Shown here piece by piece: positions 24,778 to 33,769 of a stretch of 64,000 nucleotides of DNA. Position 1 is the first letter of the stretch, and each line of letters starts with the position of its first letter. Both the position numbers and the translations under genes were made by a program. Origin of the DNA: DAHUYF01 sp963789275 (GTDB taxonomy: Bacteria > Pseudomonadota > Alphaproteobacteria > ATCC43930 > CGMCC-115725). The DNA lies in NCBI GenBank assembly GCA_963789275.1, contig CAWBKF010000017.1:1-64000 (forward strand), in the 5' to 3' direction. The notes beneath the pieces were generated by a model. That model was not told where the DNA came from. It was given only the letters and a program-made list of their open reading frames with translations, and searched no databases.

Positions 24778-25989
24778 TCACGCCACCTTGAGCGCCGCCA
24801 CGTTGGAGATGGCAAGCGGGCGGCTGAGGCCTTTGAAGGTGAGCGGGCCGATCTCCCTCACATCCGCCGCCTCGGCGACGGCGGCGGCGATCCTCGAGGT
24901 GACCAGGATCTGGCCGTCCTTGGCGGCCTCGCACAGGCGCGCGGCGGTATTGATCACGGTCCCGATCGCGCTGTAATCGTAGCGCCCCTCGAAGCCGATC
25001 TGGCCGAGCGTCGCGAAGCCTTGCGCCACGCCAATGCCGAAGCCGATCTGATAATCGCGCCGCCGCCAGCTCTGCGCCAGGACGGCCACAGCGTCGCGCA
25101 TGGCGACAGCAAGCCGCACCGCGCGCTCGGCCGGGTTTGCGCACGGCAGCGGGTCGTTGAAGAACACAATCAGGCCGTCGCCGACGAAGCGGTCGAGCGT
25201 GCCTTCGAAGGCCTGGATGAGCGGCACCAGCGCCGCATGATAATCATGCAGCAGCGCCATGACCTCTTCCGGCTCGGCGCTCTCGGCAAAGGCGGTGAAG
25301 CCGCGCAGGTCGCAGAACAGCACGGCGATGTCGCGGCGATGGCTCTCCAGAATGCGCTCGTTGCCCGAGGACAGGATCAGCTCGGCCAGCGGCGGCGCGA
25401 AGAACCGCTTGAGCCGGGCCATGCGCTCGATCTCGCCGAGCTGCGCCGCGACCCGCTCTTCGAGCGTCTTGTTCCAGACCGCAAGCTCGGCGGCTTGTGC
25501 CTGCACCTGCTCATGCGCGCGCATCAGCGCCGCGCGCGAGGCCTCGAGCTCGCGCTGCGCCTCGAGGAGCGCCGCATTGGCCGCTTCGAGCCGCCGGTTG
25601 AGCAGCGCCTCGCGCTCCTGCAGCAGCGTCATATCATAAGCTTTCTGCTGCACGCGCCGCGCCGCATCGCGCTCGGCGGTGACCTCGAGCAGCACCACCC
25701 AGACGGTGTCGGCGTCGCGATGGAAATGGAGGTCGGCGGCGCGGCCGCCGGCGAGCTCGACCGACGGCACGACGTAAGGTGTCTCGACCAGCGGCAGCAG
25801 CCCCTCGAGGAAGAACGCCTGCTCGACCGCCGGCTCGCCCAGGCGCAGCCCCGCGAGACCATAAGCCTCGAGATGCCCGCCGGCGCCGACCAGGGTCAGT
25901 CCGGCATCGACCTGCAGATAGGCCACCGCCCGCTGCTGATAGGTCAGCTCCTGCAACCGCTCGGCGACGCTCGCGGGCAGGCCTTCCAC
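24778..25989 (-). CDS. Class III adenylate/guanylate cyclase with N-terminal sensor and coiled coil
   Basis: This 403-residue protein (GTG start at 25989) has an N-terminal PAS-like region (about 1-110), a long coiled coil (about 110-195, LLQEREALLNRRLEAANAAL), and a class III cyclase domain. The metal-binding Asp residues are in AVLFCDLRGFTAFAE (Asp227) and RFVGDGLIVFF (Asp271). The transition-state residues are in IGTVINTAARL. Position 267 is Arg where a substrate-specifying Lys is usual, so the product (cAMP or cGMP) is uncertain. No membrane helix is seen, so it should be cytosolic. It follows the small GTPase gene after four bases, the last gene of a four-gene operon. Confidence 0.85.
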   Translation of the reverse strand: MEGLPASVAERLQELTYQQRAVAYLQVDAGLTLVGAGGHLEAYGLAGLRLGEPAVEQAFFLEGLLPLVETPYVVPSVELAGGRAADLHFHRDADTVWVVLLEVTAERDAARRVQQKAYDMTLLQEREALLNRRLEAANAALLEAQRELEASRAALMRAHEQVQAQAAELAVWNKTLEERVAAQLGEIERMARLKRFFAPPLAELILSSGNERILESHRRDIAVLFCDLRGFTAFAESAEPEEVMALLHDYHAALVPLIQAFEGTLDRFVGDGLIVFFNDPLPCANPAERAVRLAVAMRDAVAVLAQSWRRRDYQIGFGIGVAQGFATLGQIGFEGRYDYSAIGTVINTAARLCEAAKDGQILVTSRIAAAVAEAADVREIGPLTFKGLSRPLAISNVAALKVA

Positions 25990-25993
25990 GGGC

Positions 25994-26497
25994 TCAGCGC
26001 GCGACGCGCAGAGCGAGGTCCCTGAACGCAGCCTCGACGCCTTCGCCGGTGCGCGCGCTGCTCGGCTGCACCGGGCAGCCCTCCTGCCGAAGGTCCTCCA
26101 GCTCGGCCTCTCCGACCGCCCATTGCTCGCTCAGGTCGTGCTTGTTCAGCAGCAGCACGAAGGGCAGCGGACCGCAATCCGCCTCGACGCGCCGGCGCAG
26201 CGACAGCGCCACGTCGAGGGTCGAGGGCCGCGTCCCGTCGGCCACCAGCACATATCCCGCGGATCCCCTGAGATAGCTCATGCGCAGCGACGAGATATCG
26301 TCCTCGCCCGCGAGGTCCCAGAGGATGAGGCTCACCGCCCGATCGACGAGATCGACGGTCTTCTTGTCGATCTTGACGCCGACCGTGGTGAGATAGGTCT
26401 CGGAGAAGACGCTCTCGACATAGCGCTTGACCAGGCTGGTCTTGCCTACCGAGAAGCCGCCGAGCATGCAGATCTTCTTTTGCAGCGTCGTGGTCAT
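25994..26497 (-). CDS. Rab/Ras-like bacterial small GTPase
   Basis: This 167-residue protein is a single G domain. G1 is GGFSVGKTS (13-21), G3 is WDLAGED (60-66), G4 is NKHD (118-121) and G5 is SSA (146-148). The residue matching Ras Gln61 is Glu65, as in many prokaryotic Ras-superfamily proteins. There is no C-terminal Cys for lipid attachment. Its ATG overlaps the OmpA-family stop (ATGA, 26494-26497) and GAGGAG precedes it. Coupling to the envelope protein upstream and the cyclase downstream suggests that it relays a state between them; that is inference. Confidence 0.88.
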   Translation of the reverse strand: MTTTLQKKICMLGGFSVGKTSLVKRYVESVFSETYLTTVGVKIDKKTVDLVDRAVSLILWDLAGEDDISSLRMSYLRGSAGYVLVADGTRPSTLDVALSLRRRVEADCGPLPFVLLLNKHDLSEQWAVGEAELEDLRQEGCPVQPSSARTGEGVEAAFRDLALRVAR

Positions 26498-28406
26498 GGC
26501 TGCTCCTCGATCCCGACGGTGAAGGAAACCCGGCGGTTGGCCGAACGCGCGGTCTCGGAGAGCCCCTCCTCCACCGGCTCCAGCGGACCGGCGCCGCGCA
26601 CCGTGAGCAGATCCGGATCGACGCCGCGCTTCTTGAGCAGCGCCCGCACCGCGTCGGCCCGCGCCAGGCTCAGCGACAGGTTGAGCACGCCGCGGCCGGT
26701 ATCGTCGGAATGCCCGGTCAGCGTCACCCGCGTGATCACGCGTATGCTCGAGGACAAGGAGACGAGGTCGTTCACCTGCTTGGCCAGCTCATCGAGGACG
26801 GCGTCCTGGCCGGGAGCCGGCAACGGGTCGTTGGTGTTGAAATGGATCTCATGCGATTGTATCGCATCGCGCAGCTTGGCGATCACGCCCTCATCGACAT
26901 TCCGCACCCGGGAAAGATCGAAGCCCGGCCCTCCCGCCGGCAACATCCGGGCAACGGCGCGCGCGCGCTCGATCCAGGTAGGCCGCGCCGATCCCCGCGC
27001 CACGATGCGATCGCCCTCGACCGCGAGGGTCACGCTCGACGGCGGATCGAGCGACGCCTGCAGCCGCTTCAACACGAAGCCGGGCTCGAGCCCCTGATAG
27101 GGAACCCAGCGGCTGACGACGCGCGCGGGATCGATGCCCGACTGACCCAGCAGCTGCAGCGGGTCGACCGCCAGCGGATCGCGCAGGCCCGCGACCAGGA
27201 ATTTGTCGCCTTGGCGCGACGATCCGGTGACGACGATGCCGGGCTCGGCCTGAAGCGCCGCGACATAGCCGTCCCAGAGCCGTTGCTCGCCGGCGCGCAG
27301 CGCCTGCTCGGCCTGCAAGAGCTGCCGGTTCTGCCACCAGCGCACGCCCCCTGCCCCCGCCGCGCCAGCAGCACCAGGCCCACCAGCGCGACAAACCACG
27401 GGAAGCCGCGCCGCGTGGCGCGGGGCGCCCGCTGCCGCAGCGCTGCGCATTCGTTCAGATGCGCCTCGATATCGGCAAAGCCCGAGCTGTCGCCGTCGAA
27501 ATTTTCCAGCGCCTGGCGCCGCTCCTCATGGATCCGCGCCAGCACGCCGCGCAGCGTGTCATGCAGCTCTTCCGGCGGGTTGCCCCGGATCACCGCCACC
27601 AGCGTCGCGAACGGCCCCGGCTCCGACCACAGCCTGAGCTCGCCCAGCCGCACCGTGTCGAGCCCCTGCTGCTCGGCGCCAGCGAAGGAGTCGCGCACGA
27701 AATCCTGGATCGCGACCAGCATCGACGATACCAGCTGCGGATCCTGGCTTGCCGCATCTTCGGCCGCGACATGCGAGATCAGCAGCCCGGTGTGACGATG
27801 GATCAGGAAGACATGCTCGACCTGATAGACGAGCGTGTGCTTGAGCACGACCTCGGCGAAGGAGATTCCGGTCCGCCAAGCCTCCCAACGCCATCTGAGC
27901 CCGCGCCAGGTGAGGCTGTGCTTCAGCGTCTCGTTGAGCGACTGGAAGGTGTTGTCGATGGTCTCGCCGATCGACTTGCGGATCGCCGGCACGATCAGCG
28001 GATAGAGGATGTTGACGAGCGTCCTGGGATCGCTGCGGATCGAGGTCTGCGTCGCCTTCTCCAGCGCCGGCGCCAGCACCTGGCCCAGCCGCCCGTCGCT
28101 CGATGCGTGCACGATCGCCGAGGGCAGGATGCGTCCGACCGCGGCGGCGAACTGCTCGGGGTCCTCCACCACCTCGCTCAGCCGCGACAGCACCTCGATC
28201 TCGCGGCCCACCAGCAGGGTGCGGATCTGATCGAGCCGCGGGTCGACTCGCGGCACGCCGATCGGCTGCGCGCGGATTGCCGGCTCGACATTGCGCGCGA
28301 TCTCGGCCAGCAGGCCGGCCAACGCCTTGCGGTCGATCCCGGTCCCGGTCTGGCTCGAGCGCGGGCGAAGCAGCGCCTCGAGCGTCGCGGCAGCGGCTTT
28401 GCTCAC
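26494..28406 (-). CDS. OmpA-family envelope protein with large cytoplasmic N-terminal part, one frameshift
   Basis: The protein reads in two frames that join near 27365 by one missing base (GGCGCGGCGGGG where GGCGGCGGCGGGG would restore the frame), giving about 637 residues. The N-terminal 320 residues are helical and soluble (VVEDPEQFAAAVGRILPSAI, NTFQSLNETLKHSLTWRGLR). A single membrane helix follows (FPWFVALVGLVLLA), then a periplasmic part. The C-terminal 120 residues form an OmpA peptidoglycan-binding domain with VTLTGHSDDTGRGVLNLSLS and LARADAVRALLKKRGV. It would link the cell wall to the cytoplasmic GTPase encoded next. The start is GTG, 13 bases after the coiled-coil gene. Confidence 0.8.
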
Positions 28407-28419
28407 GTCGCGGGGCGGA

Positions 28420-29061
28420 TCAGCCGGCCGGCCAGCCGCGCATCGGCTCGGCGCCGCCCTTGCCGACGTTCTTTCCGCCCGAATCCTGGTTCAGGCATTT
28501 GGCCACCTCGACGAACAGCCCGGCGAGCAGGTTGCGATCGGTTTTGACGTTGCTCAGCTCCGCGAACATCTTCTCGATCGCGTGCTGCAGATCCTCGTTC
28601 TTGCGCTTGATCTCGTCGCGCAGCGACTGGGCTTCCTGGGTCAGGCGGTCGGCGTGATCGCGCTCGAGCTGGCTCAGCTGGTCAGAGATCGAGCGAAGAC
28701 GCTTCTCCACCGTCTGATTATGCTCGCGCTGCGTGCGCTCGATCTCCTTGTCGGCGTCGGCGCGCAGGTCCTTTTCCTCGCGCAGCTGGGCGGCCAGCAA
28801 TTCCACCTGCTTCTTCGCATTCGATTCGAACGCGCTGAGATTGCGCGCCGTCTCGGACTCGATGTCCTTGAAGCGCTGCAAAAACCGCTCCTCCAGCTTC
28901 GAGAAGCGGCGGTCGTAATCCTGCATCTGATTTCCGAACAGCAGATCGCGGATCTTGTCCACGCCCACGACTTCGTTGCCGGGCATCGGACCGTTGCCGA
29001 TTTGCCCGACCGAAATGGGGTCGGATTGCTCAACCTCAGATTTAGGTGACTTCACGACCAC
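28420..29061 (-). CDS. Coiled-coil protein, first gene of the GTPase-cyclase operon
   Basis: This 213-residue protein is read from a GTG at 29061 with GGGAGG five bases upstream; the neighbouring GTG at 29055 is also possible. From about residue 45 to 180 it is one long coiled coil (YDRRFSKLEERFLQRFKDIE, EEKDLRADADKEIERTQREH). The segment VDKIRDLLFGNQMQDYDRRF resembles the start of bacterial fibril-like or SMC-like small proteins. No signal peptide or membrane helix is visible. It precedes the OmpA-family gene by 13 bases and so is likely a scaffold or partner of that system. Confidence 0.75.
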   Translation of the reverse strand: MVVKSPKSEVEQSDPISVGQIGNGPMPGNEVVGVDKIRDLLFGNQMQDYDRRFSKLEERFLQRFKDIESETARNLSAFESNAKKQVELLAAQLREEKDLRADADKEIERTQREHNQTVEKRLRSISDQLSQLERDHADRLTQEAQSLRDEIKRKNEDLQHAIEKMFAELSNVKTDRNLLAGLFVEVAKCLNQDSGGKNVGKGGAEPMRGWPAG

Positions 29062-29287
29062 GACCACCTCCCAGTTTAATCGGTTCAATGGTCTTGCCGT
29101 GTATTAGCGAGGCAACTATGACATCAGTTTGAACAAACTTACAAGGTCTCCTAAAGGGGATGCGCTCGACCTGAGCGCGCAGTGGCGCTTGCGCTGTGAC
29201 ATCGGTCACATCGGCCGAGACCGGGACGAAATTTGCCGGGAAGCGCCCGGTCCGCGCCGATGATGGCGCGCCTGGCGGCGCCGCAGC

Positions 29288-31048
29288 TCAGCCCTCTTTG
29301 CCGAGGGCTACGGCCCCGCGCCGGGCGGCGCGCAGCAAGTCGTTGATCGCCTTGCCGAGCTCGGCCGGGCGAAAGGGCTTGGCGATGAAGCCGCAGTGCA
29401 GCTCGCCGTTGAGCTCCAGGCAGGCGGGCGAGTATCCCGACATCAGCAGCACCGGCAGGTCGGCGCTCAGTTGCCGCACCGCGCGGGCAAGCTCGATGCC
29501 GCTCATGCCGCGCGGCATCACGAGATCGGTGAGCAGCAGGTCGATAATGCGCCGCCGCCGGACGATGTCGAGCGCGGCGCGGCCATGGCCGGCGGTGATC
29601 ACCTGATAACCCAGCATCTCCAGCACCTCGGCGGTCGCCGAGCGCACTTCCTCGTTGTCCTCGACCAGCAGGATGGTGCCGGTACCGCTGCGGACCACGA
29701 CGCTGTCACGCTCGTGCCCGGCGTGCTCGGCCGCTTCGGCCAGCGCCGGCAGGTAGAGCACGACGCTGGTGCCGCGGTGCCACGCGCTGTCGAACTGCAC
29801 CGTGCCGGCCGATTGCTTGGCGAAGCCATAGACCATCGAGAGGCCGAGGCCGGAACCCTTGCCGACCTCCTTGGTGGTGAAGAACGGCTCGAAGGCACGC
29901 GACTGCACCTCTTGCGTCATGCCAGTGCCGCTGTCGGTGACCGAGAGCAGGACGTAATCGCCGCTCGCGAGCCCGCCGCAGCCGGCGCCGACCTTCGCCT
30001 GGCGCGTCGCAATCCGCAGCGTGCCGCCGCCCGGCATGGCATCGCGCGCATTGATGACGAGGTTGAGCACGGCGGTCTCGAACTGTGCGGGATCAATCAG
30101 GCAGGACGGCAGGTCCGGCGCAAGCGTCAGCGAGATATCGATCGCCTCGCCGACCGCGCGCTGGATGAGGACGCGCATCTCGGAGAGCAGCTCGTTGAGA
30201 TTGACGAATTTCGGCTGCAGCACCTGGCGGCGCGAGAAAGCGAGCAACTGCTGCGTCAGCCGCGCGCCGCGCCCGGCCGAGCGCAAGGCGGTGGTGACCA
30301 TCCGCCGCGTCCGCTCATCCGGCTCCTCGCTGGCCAGCACCATCTCCAGACTGCCGAAGATCGCGGTCAGGATGTTGTTGAAATCATGGGCGACGCCGCC
30401 GGTGAGCTCGCCGATCGCTTCCATCTTCTGCGCCTGGCGGAACGCCTCTTCGGCGGCGAGCCGCGCCTTGATCTCGGCGGTGACACGCTGCTCCAGCGTC
30501 TCGTTGAGGCGATAGAGCTCCTGCTCGGTCCGCCACCGGCCGATGGCGATCGCCGCCTGGCTGGCGCAAACGCCGATCAGCAGCCGTTGCGCCGCCGTGG
30601 GGAAGCCCGGCTGGCGCGAGCCCACCGCCAGCAGCGCCAGTTCGTCGCCGCCGACCGGCGCGAAGGCCACGCGCAGCCGGCCTTTGCCGAAGGGGTTGGG
30701 CACCGTCGCCGCGGTGGCCGGCGTCGGCTTGCCGAGCCAATCCGCCAGTGCCCGGCGCAACAGCGGCGTCGCCTCGCCGGCCTCGACCGCCGGCGCACGA
30801 GCCACCTCGATCGCCGGCGCATCACCGGGCAGCCGCAGCCAGAAATAGGCGAAATCGAGGCCGAGCATATCAGCCAGCACCTCGGTGACGCTTTCGGCGA
30901 CTTCGCGCGCGTCGCAATGCGCCCAGACCGCCGGCAGCGTCGACACCGCCACTAGGTCGCGCAATGTGTGGCGCAGCTCGCCCGCGTCGCGTGACAGCGT
31001 TTGGGTCATGTCCGGCGCCGGCACCTGCGCCGCGCCACGCGCCGGCAT
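29288..31048 (-). CDS. Hybrid sensor histidine kinase with GAF-like domain and C-terminal receiver
   Basis: This protein of about 586 residues has an N-terminal GAF-like sensor domain (about 30-180, LADMLGLDFAYFWLRLPGDA), a short coiled coil, a HisKA domain with the phosphoacceptor His in GELTGGVAHDFNNILTAIFG, a HATPase domain (NLVINARDAMPGGG, GLGLSMVYGF), and a receiver with the Asp in LLLTDLVMPRGMSG. No membrane helix is seen, so the signal is sensed in the cytoplasm. The start is uncertain: the ATG at 31048 is used here, and the ATG at 31009 is possible. No cognate regulator gene is adjacent. Confidence 0.85.
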   Translation of the reverse strand: MPARGAAQVPAPDMTQTLSRDAGELRHTLRDLVAVSTLPAVWAHCDAREVAESVTEVLADMLGLDFAYFWLRLPGDAPAIEVARAPAVEAGEATPLLRRALADWLGKPTPATAATVPNPFGKGRLRVAFAPVGGDELALLAVGSRQPGFPTAAQRLLIGVCASQAAIAIGRWRTEQELYRLNETLEQRVTAEIKARLAAEEAFRQAQKMEAIGELTGGVAHDFNNILTAIFGSLEMVLASEEPDERTRRMVTTALRSAGRGARLTQQLLAFSRRQVLQPKFVNLNELLSEMRVLIQRAVGEAIDISLTLAPDLPSCLIDPAQFETAVLNLVINARDAMPGGGTLRIATRQAKVGAGCGGLASGDYVLLSVTDSGTGMTQEVQSRAFEPFFTTKEVGKGSGLGLSMVYGFAKQSAGTVQFDSAWHRGTSVVLYLPALAEAAEHAGHERDSVVVRSGTGTILLVEDNEEVRSATAEVLEMLGYQVITAGHGRAALDIVRRRRIIDLLLTDLVMPRGMSGIELARAVRQLSADLPVLLMSGYSPACLELNGELHCGFIAKPFRPAELGKAINDLLRAARRGAVALGKEG

Positions 31049-31412
31049 CGCTTCGGTCTTCTGCTCGACGCTCACGCCGACCGCCCCGCGCGCGGTTCTG
31101 GCGCCTGGGGGCGCTGGCCTGGCGCCGCCTCGACGCACCGGGCCGAACGGCCTTGTTCGGTCATGAGGCCTCCCTGTTCCCGCATCGCACGCCCCGCCCC
31201 GGCCGGAAGCACGGCATCCGTTATTGGCATGTGGCATCGCCGACCGGCTTTTCTCAATGCGCCCAAAGGGGCAGCGGGGGGAACGCCGCCTCCCTCCGAA
31301 AGTTCAATCCGTGCCCCTCGGCCGGGCTGGGCCGCGACAGGAAAGTCGCCCGCCCCACGCGCGCGCAACCGTGACGCGCTGCAGCGGCGCCGCAGGATCG
31401 CCGCGCGTGATC
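31049..31412. other. Intergenic stretch upstream of the hybrid kinase
   Basis: I see no gene in these 364 bases. The kinase frame remains open back to 31237 without a recognisable domain, so its start may lie slightly further right. Promoters for the kinase are expected here. Confidence 0.4.
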
Positions 31413-31583
31413 TCAACCGGCGCCAACGCGCTCCAGCCGCTTGGCGCGCGCCTCGAGATCGTCGGCAGCCTGGGCGAGATCACTGGCAAGCTTTGGCTCA
31501 TCCTCGCTCATCTGATCCTGCGCCAGCTTGCGCAGCGACGCCGCCCGCTCGCGCAACAGCCGCGCCGCCATCGGCCCCTTCAT
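31413..31583 (-). CDS. Small helical hypothetical protein
   Basis: This 56-residue protein starts at the ATG at 31583, with AGGGGA about nine bases upstream. It is helical and highly charged (RLLRERAASLRKLAQDQMSE and PKLASDLAQAADDLEARAKR), like small alpha-helical hairpin proteins annotated as unknown in Rhodospirillales. No function can be given. Confidence 0.6.
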   Translation of the reverse strand: MKGPMAARLLRERAASLRKLAQDQMSEDEPKLASDLAQAADDLEARAKRLERVGAG

Positions 31584-31758
31584 GGCACTGTCCCCTGCCT
31601 GGCGCGAGCGACCCGATGCCGCCCGTGTCAGCATTCCCTGATTTGCGAAATTAGCGCCAAAGCGGCAGGCTTCCAGTAGCCCTTTCGAGGGGCGCCGGGG
31701 ACCGGGTCAAGATCGCGAAAAGGCCCGCTGCAGCGGGTCGCGCCGCGCGCGGCCGCCT

Positions 31759-32439
31759 TCAGCGCCGGAGGGCGGTGGCGTGCGTGCCGCCGAGCACCAC
31801 GACTGTCGCGCGGCCGGTGTCGTCGAGATCGAGCAGCGATCGGCCGGCAGTGCCGGCGCTGTCGGCGGAAAGCGCCATCGCCGCCAGCGTCGCCAGCAAC
31901 AGGCCCGCCACCAGCGCGGGGCGCGCCAGCCGTGCGGCATGGCGGAGCCCGGTCTTGCGTCGCACCCGCTCGAACCCCTCGATGGTGATTTCGAGCCGTC
32001 GCCGCTCGAGCTGCCAGATCGAGCGCTGATGCTCGTGCATAAGCTTGAGATCGGCGATGAGGCGCTGATGCTGCATGCCGGTCTGCGCGGCCGCCTGCTG
32101 CGCGGCCTCGGCCGCGGCAAGCGCCTCGGCGAATTGCGTCTCGAGCTGACGGATCTGCCCGTCCCAGGCTTGGCGCTCCTGCTCGCGCGCCTCGAGGATG
32201 CGCCGCAGCCATGCCATCACCCGGACCCGCTCGGTGGCGTCGCCGGCAGCCGCGGCCGGGCTCAGACTGTCCTGCTCGGCCCGGAGTGCCGCAACGAGTT
32301 GCATGATCCGCGCGACCGGCGGCTCGGCCGTGCCGCCGGCCTCGCCGCGCGGTTTGGCTGACGCCTTGCCGCGGCGCCGTGCCGCCCGCGCCACGCTCTC
32401 GCCGCCGCCGCTCTCGCCTGTCTCGGTATCGGGCACCAT
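31759..32439 (-). CDS. Coiled-coil protein with a C-terminal membrane helix
   Basis: This 226-residue protein starts at the ATG at 32439, with AGGAAGAGG upstream; the frame reaches a TTG six bases further. Residues about 40-145 form a coiled coil (MQLVAALRAEQDSLSPAAAA, QIRQLETQFAEALAAAEAAQ). One membrane helix lies at about 176-195 (LVAGLLLATLAAMALSA), leaving a short periplasmic tail. The basic stretch ERVRRKTGLRHAARLARPAL before the helix predicts that the coiled coil is cytoplasmic. No family is recognised. It is divergent to the acyl-CoA dehydrogenase genes. Confidence 0.6.
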   Translation of the reverse strand: MVPDTETGESGGGESVARAARRRGKASAKPRGEAGGTAEPPVARIMQLVAALRAEQDSLSPAAAAGDATERVRVMAWLRRILEAREQERQAWDGQIRQLETQFAEALAAAEAAQQAAAQTGMQHQRLIADLKLMHEHQRSIWQLERRRLEITIEGFERVRRKTGLRHAARLARPALVAGLLLATLAAMALSADSAGTAGRSLLDLDDTGRATVVVLGGTHATALRR

Positions 32440-32580
32440 GCCCAAGAGCCTCTTCCTGTTCTTTGGGTTGATTATCCTTGTCCGTGGTTAATCATTGGTT
32501 GCTCGAGTTGAGCCGGAAGGCGGCCTGGTGTAGGGTCGGCGCCCTAAGAGCCCGGCTCTTCAGGCCGGAGAGAGGGACCC

Positions 32581-33765
32581 ATGGCCGAGCTCGACGCATT
32601 CCGCGCAGAGACCCGTGCCTGGCTCGAGGCGAATTGTCCGCCGAGCATGCGCACGCCGATGCCCGACGACGAAATCGTCTGGGGCGGACGGAACGCCCGC
32701 TTCAAGAAGCCGGAAGCCAAGCTCTGGCTGGAGCGCATGGCGGCACGCGGCTGGACGGTGCCGACCTGGCCCAAGCAATATGGCGGCGGCGGCCTCGCGC
32801 CCGCCGAGGCGCGCCTCCTCGAGGAGGAGATGCGCCGGCTCAATTGCCGCTCGCCGCTGCAGAGCTTCGGCATCTGGATGCTGGGGCCGGTGCTGCTGCA
32901 ATACGGCAGCGAAGCGCAGAAAGCGGCGCATCTGCCGCCGATCGCCCGCGGCGAGATCCGCTGGTGCCAGGGCTACAGCGAGCCCGAGGCCGGCTCCGAC
33001 CTCGCCGGCCTCAAGACGCGCGCCGTGCCGCAAGGCGAGCATTTCCTCGTCAACGGCCACAAGATCTGGACGTCCTATGCCGATCTCGCCGATTGGATCT
33101 TCTGCCTGGTGCGCACCGACCCCATGGCGAAGAAGCATGACGGGATCAGCTTTCTGCTCATCGACATGAATGATCCCGGCATACGCACCCGGCCGATCCG
33201 GCTGATCAGCGGCGCCTCGCCCTTCTGCGAGACGTTCATCGAGAATGTCCGCGTGCCGCAGGAGAATCTCGTCGGCGGGCTCAACAATGGCTGGACCATC
33301 GCCAAGCAGCTGCTGGAGCACGAACGCAAGATGATCGCCTCGATCGGCGAGCGTCAGCGCGGCGCCGAGCGCTCGCTCGCCGAGCTCGCCAAGAGTTACG
33401 CCGGCGAGCGTGACGGCAAGGTCGCGGATGCGGTGCTGCGCGACGGCATCGCGCAATACGAGATCGACCAGCGCGCCTTCCGCCTCACCCAGCGCCGCGC
33501 CGCCGAGGAGGCGAAAGGCGGCGCGCCCGGCCCCGCTTCGGCCATGTTCAAATATTACGGCACCGAGCTCAACAAGCGGAAATTCGAGCTGCTGCTGCGC
33601 TGCCTCGGGACCCAGGCGCTGGGCTGGGAAGGCGACGGCTTCGCCGCCGACGAGAAGCGCATCACGCGCGAATGGCTGCGCTCCAAGGCGAACTCGATCG
33701 AGGGCGGCACCTCGGAGATCCAGCTCAACGTCATCGCCAAGCGTGTGCTTGGCCTGCCGGACTGA
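32581..33765 (+). CDS. Acyl-CoA dehydrogenase
   Basis: This 394-residue flavoprotein has the standard acyl-CoA dehydrogenase pattern: WCQGYSEPEAGSDLAGLKTR in the middle domain, HKIWTSYADLADWIFCLVRT after it, and the C-terminal EGGTSEIQLNVIAKRVLGLP. The ATG at 32581 has GGAGAGAGG before it. The second dehydrogenase gene follows after four bases, so the two probably form a heteromeric enzyme of the kind used in steroid, aromatic or branched acyl-CoA oxidation. The substrate cannot be told from the sequence. Confidence 0.9.
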   Translation: MAELDAFRAETRAWLEANCPPSMRTPMPDDEIVWGGRNARFKKPEAKLWLERMAARGWTVPTWPKQYGGGGLAPAEARLLEEEMRRLNCRSPLQSFGIWMLGPVLLQYGSEAQKAAHLPPIARGEIRWCQGYSEPEAGSDLAGLKTRAVPQGEHFLVNGHKIWTSYADLADWIFCLVRTDPMAKKHDGISFLLIDMNDPGIRTRPIRLISGASPFCETFIENVRVPQENLVGGLNNGWTIAKQLLEHERKMIASIGERQRGAERSLAELAKSYAGERDGKVADAVLRDGIAQYEIDQRAFRLTQRRAAEEAKGGAPGPASAMFKYYGTELNKRKFELLLRCLGTQALGWEGDGFAADEKRITREWLRSKANSIEGGTSEIQLNVIAKRVLGLPD

Positions 33766-33769
33766 GACC

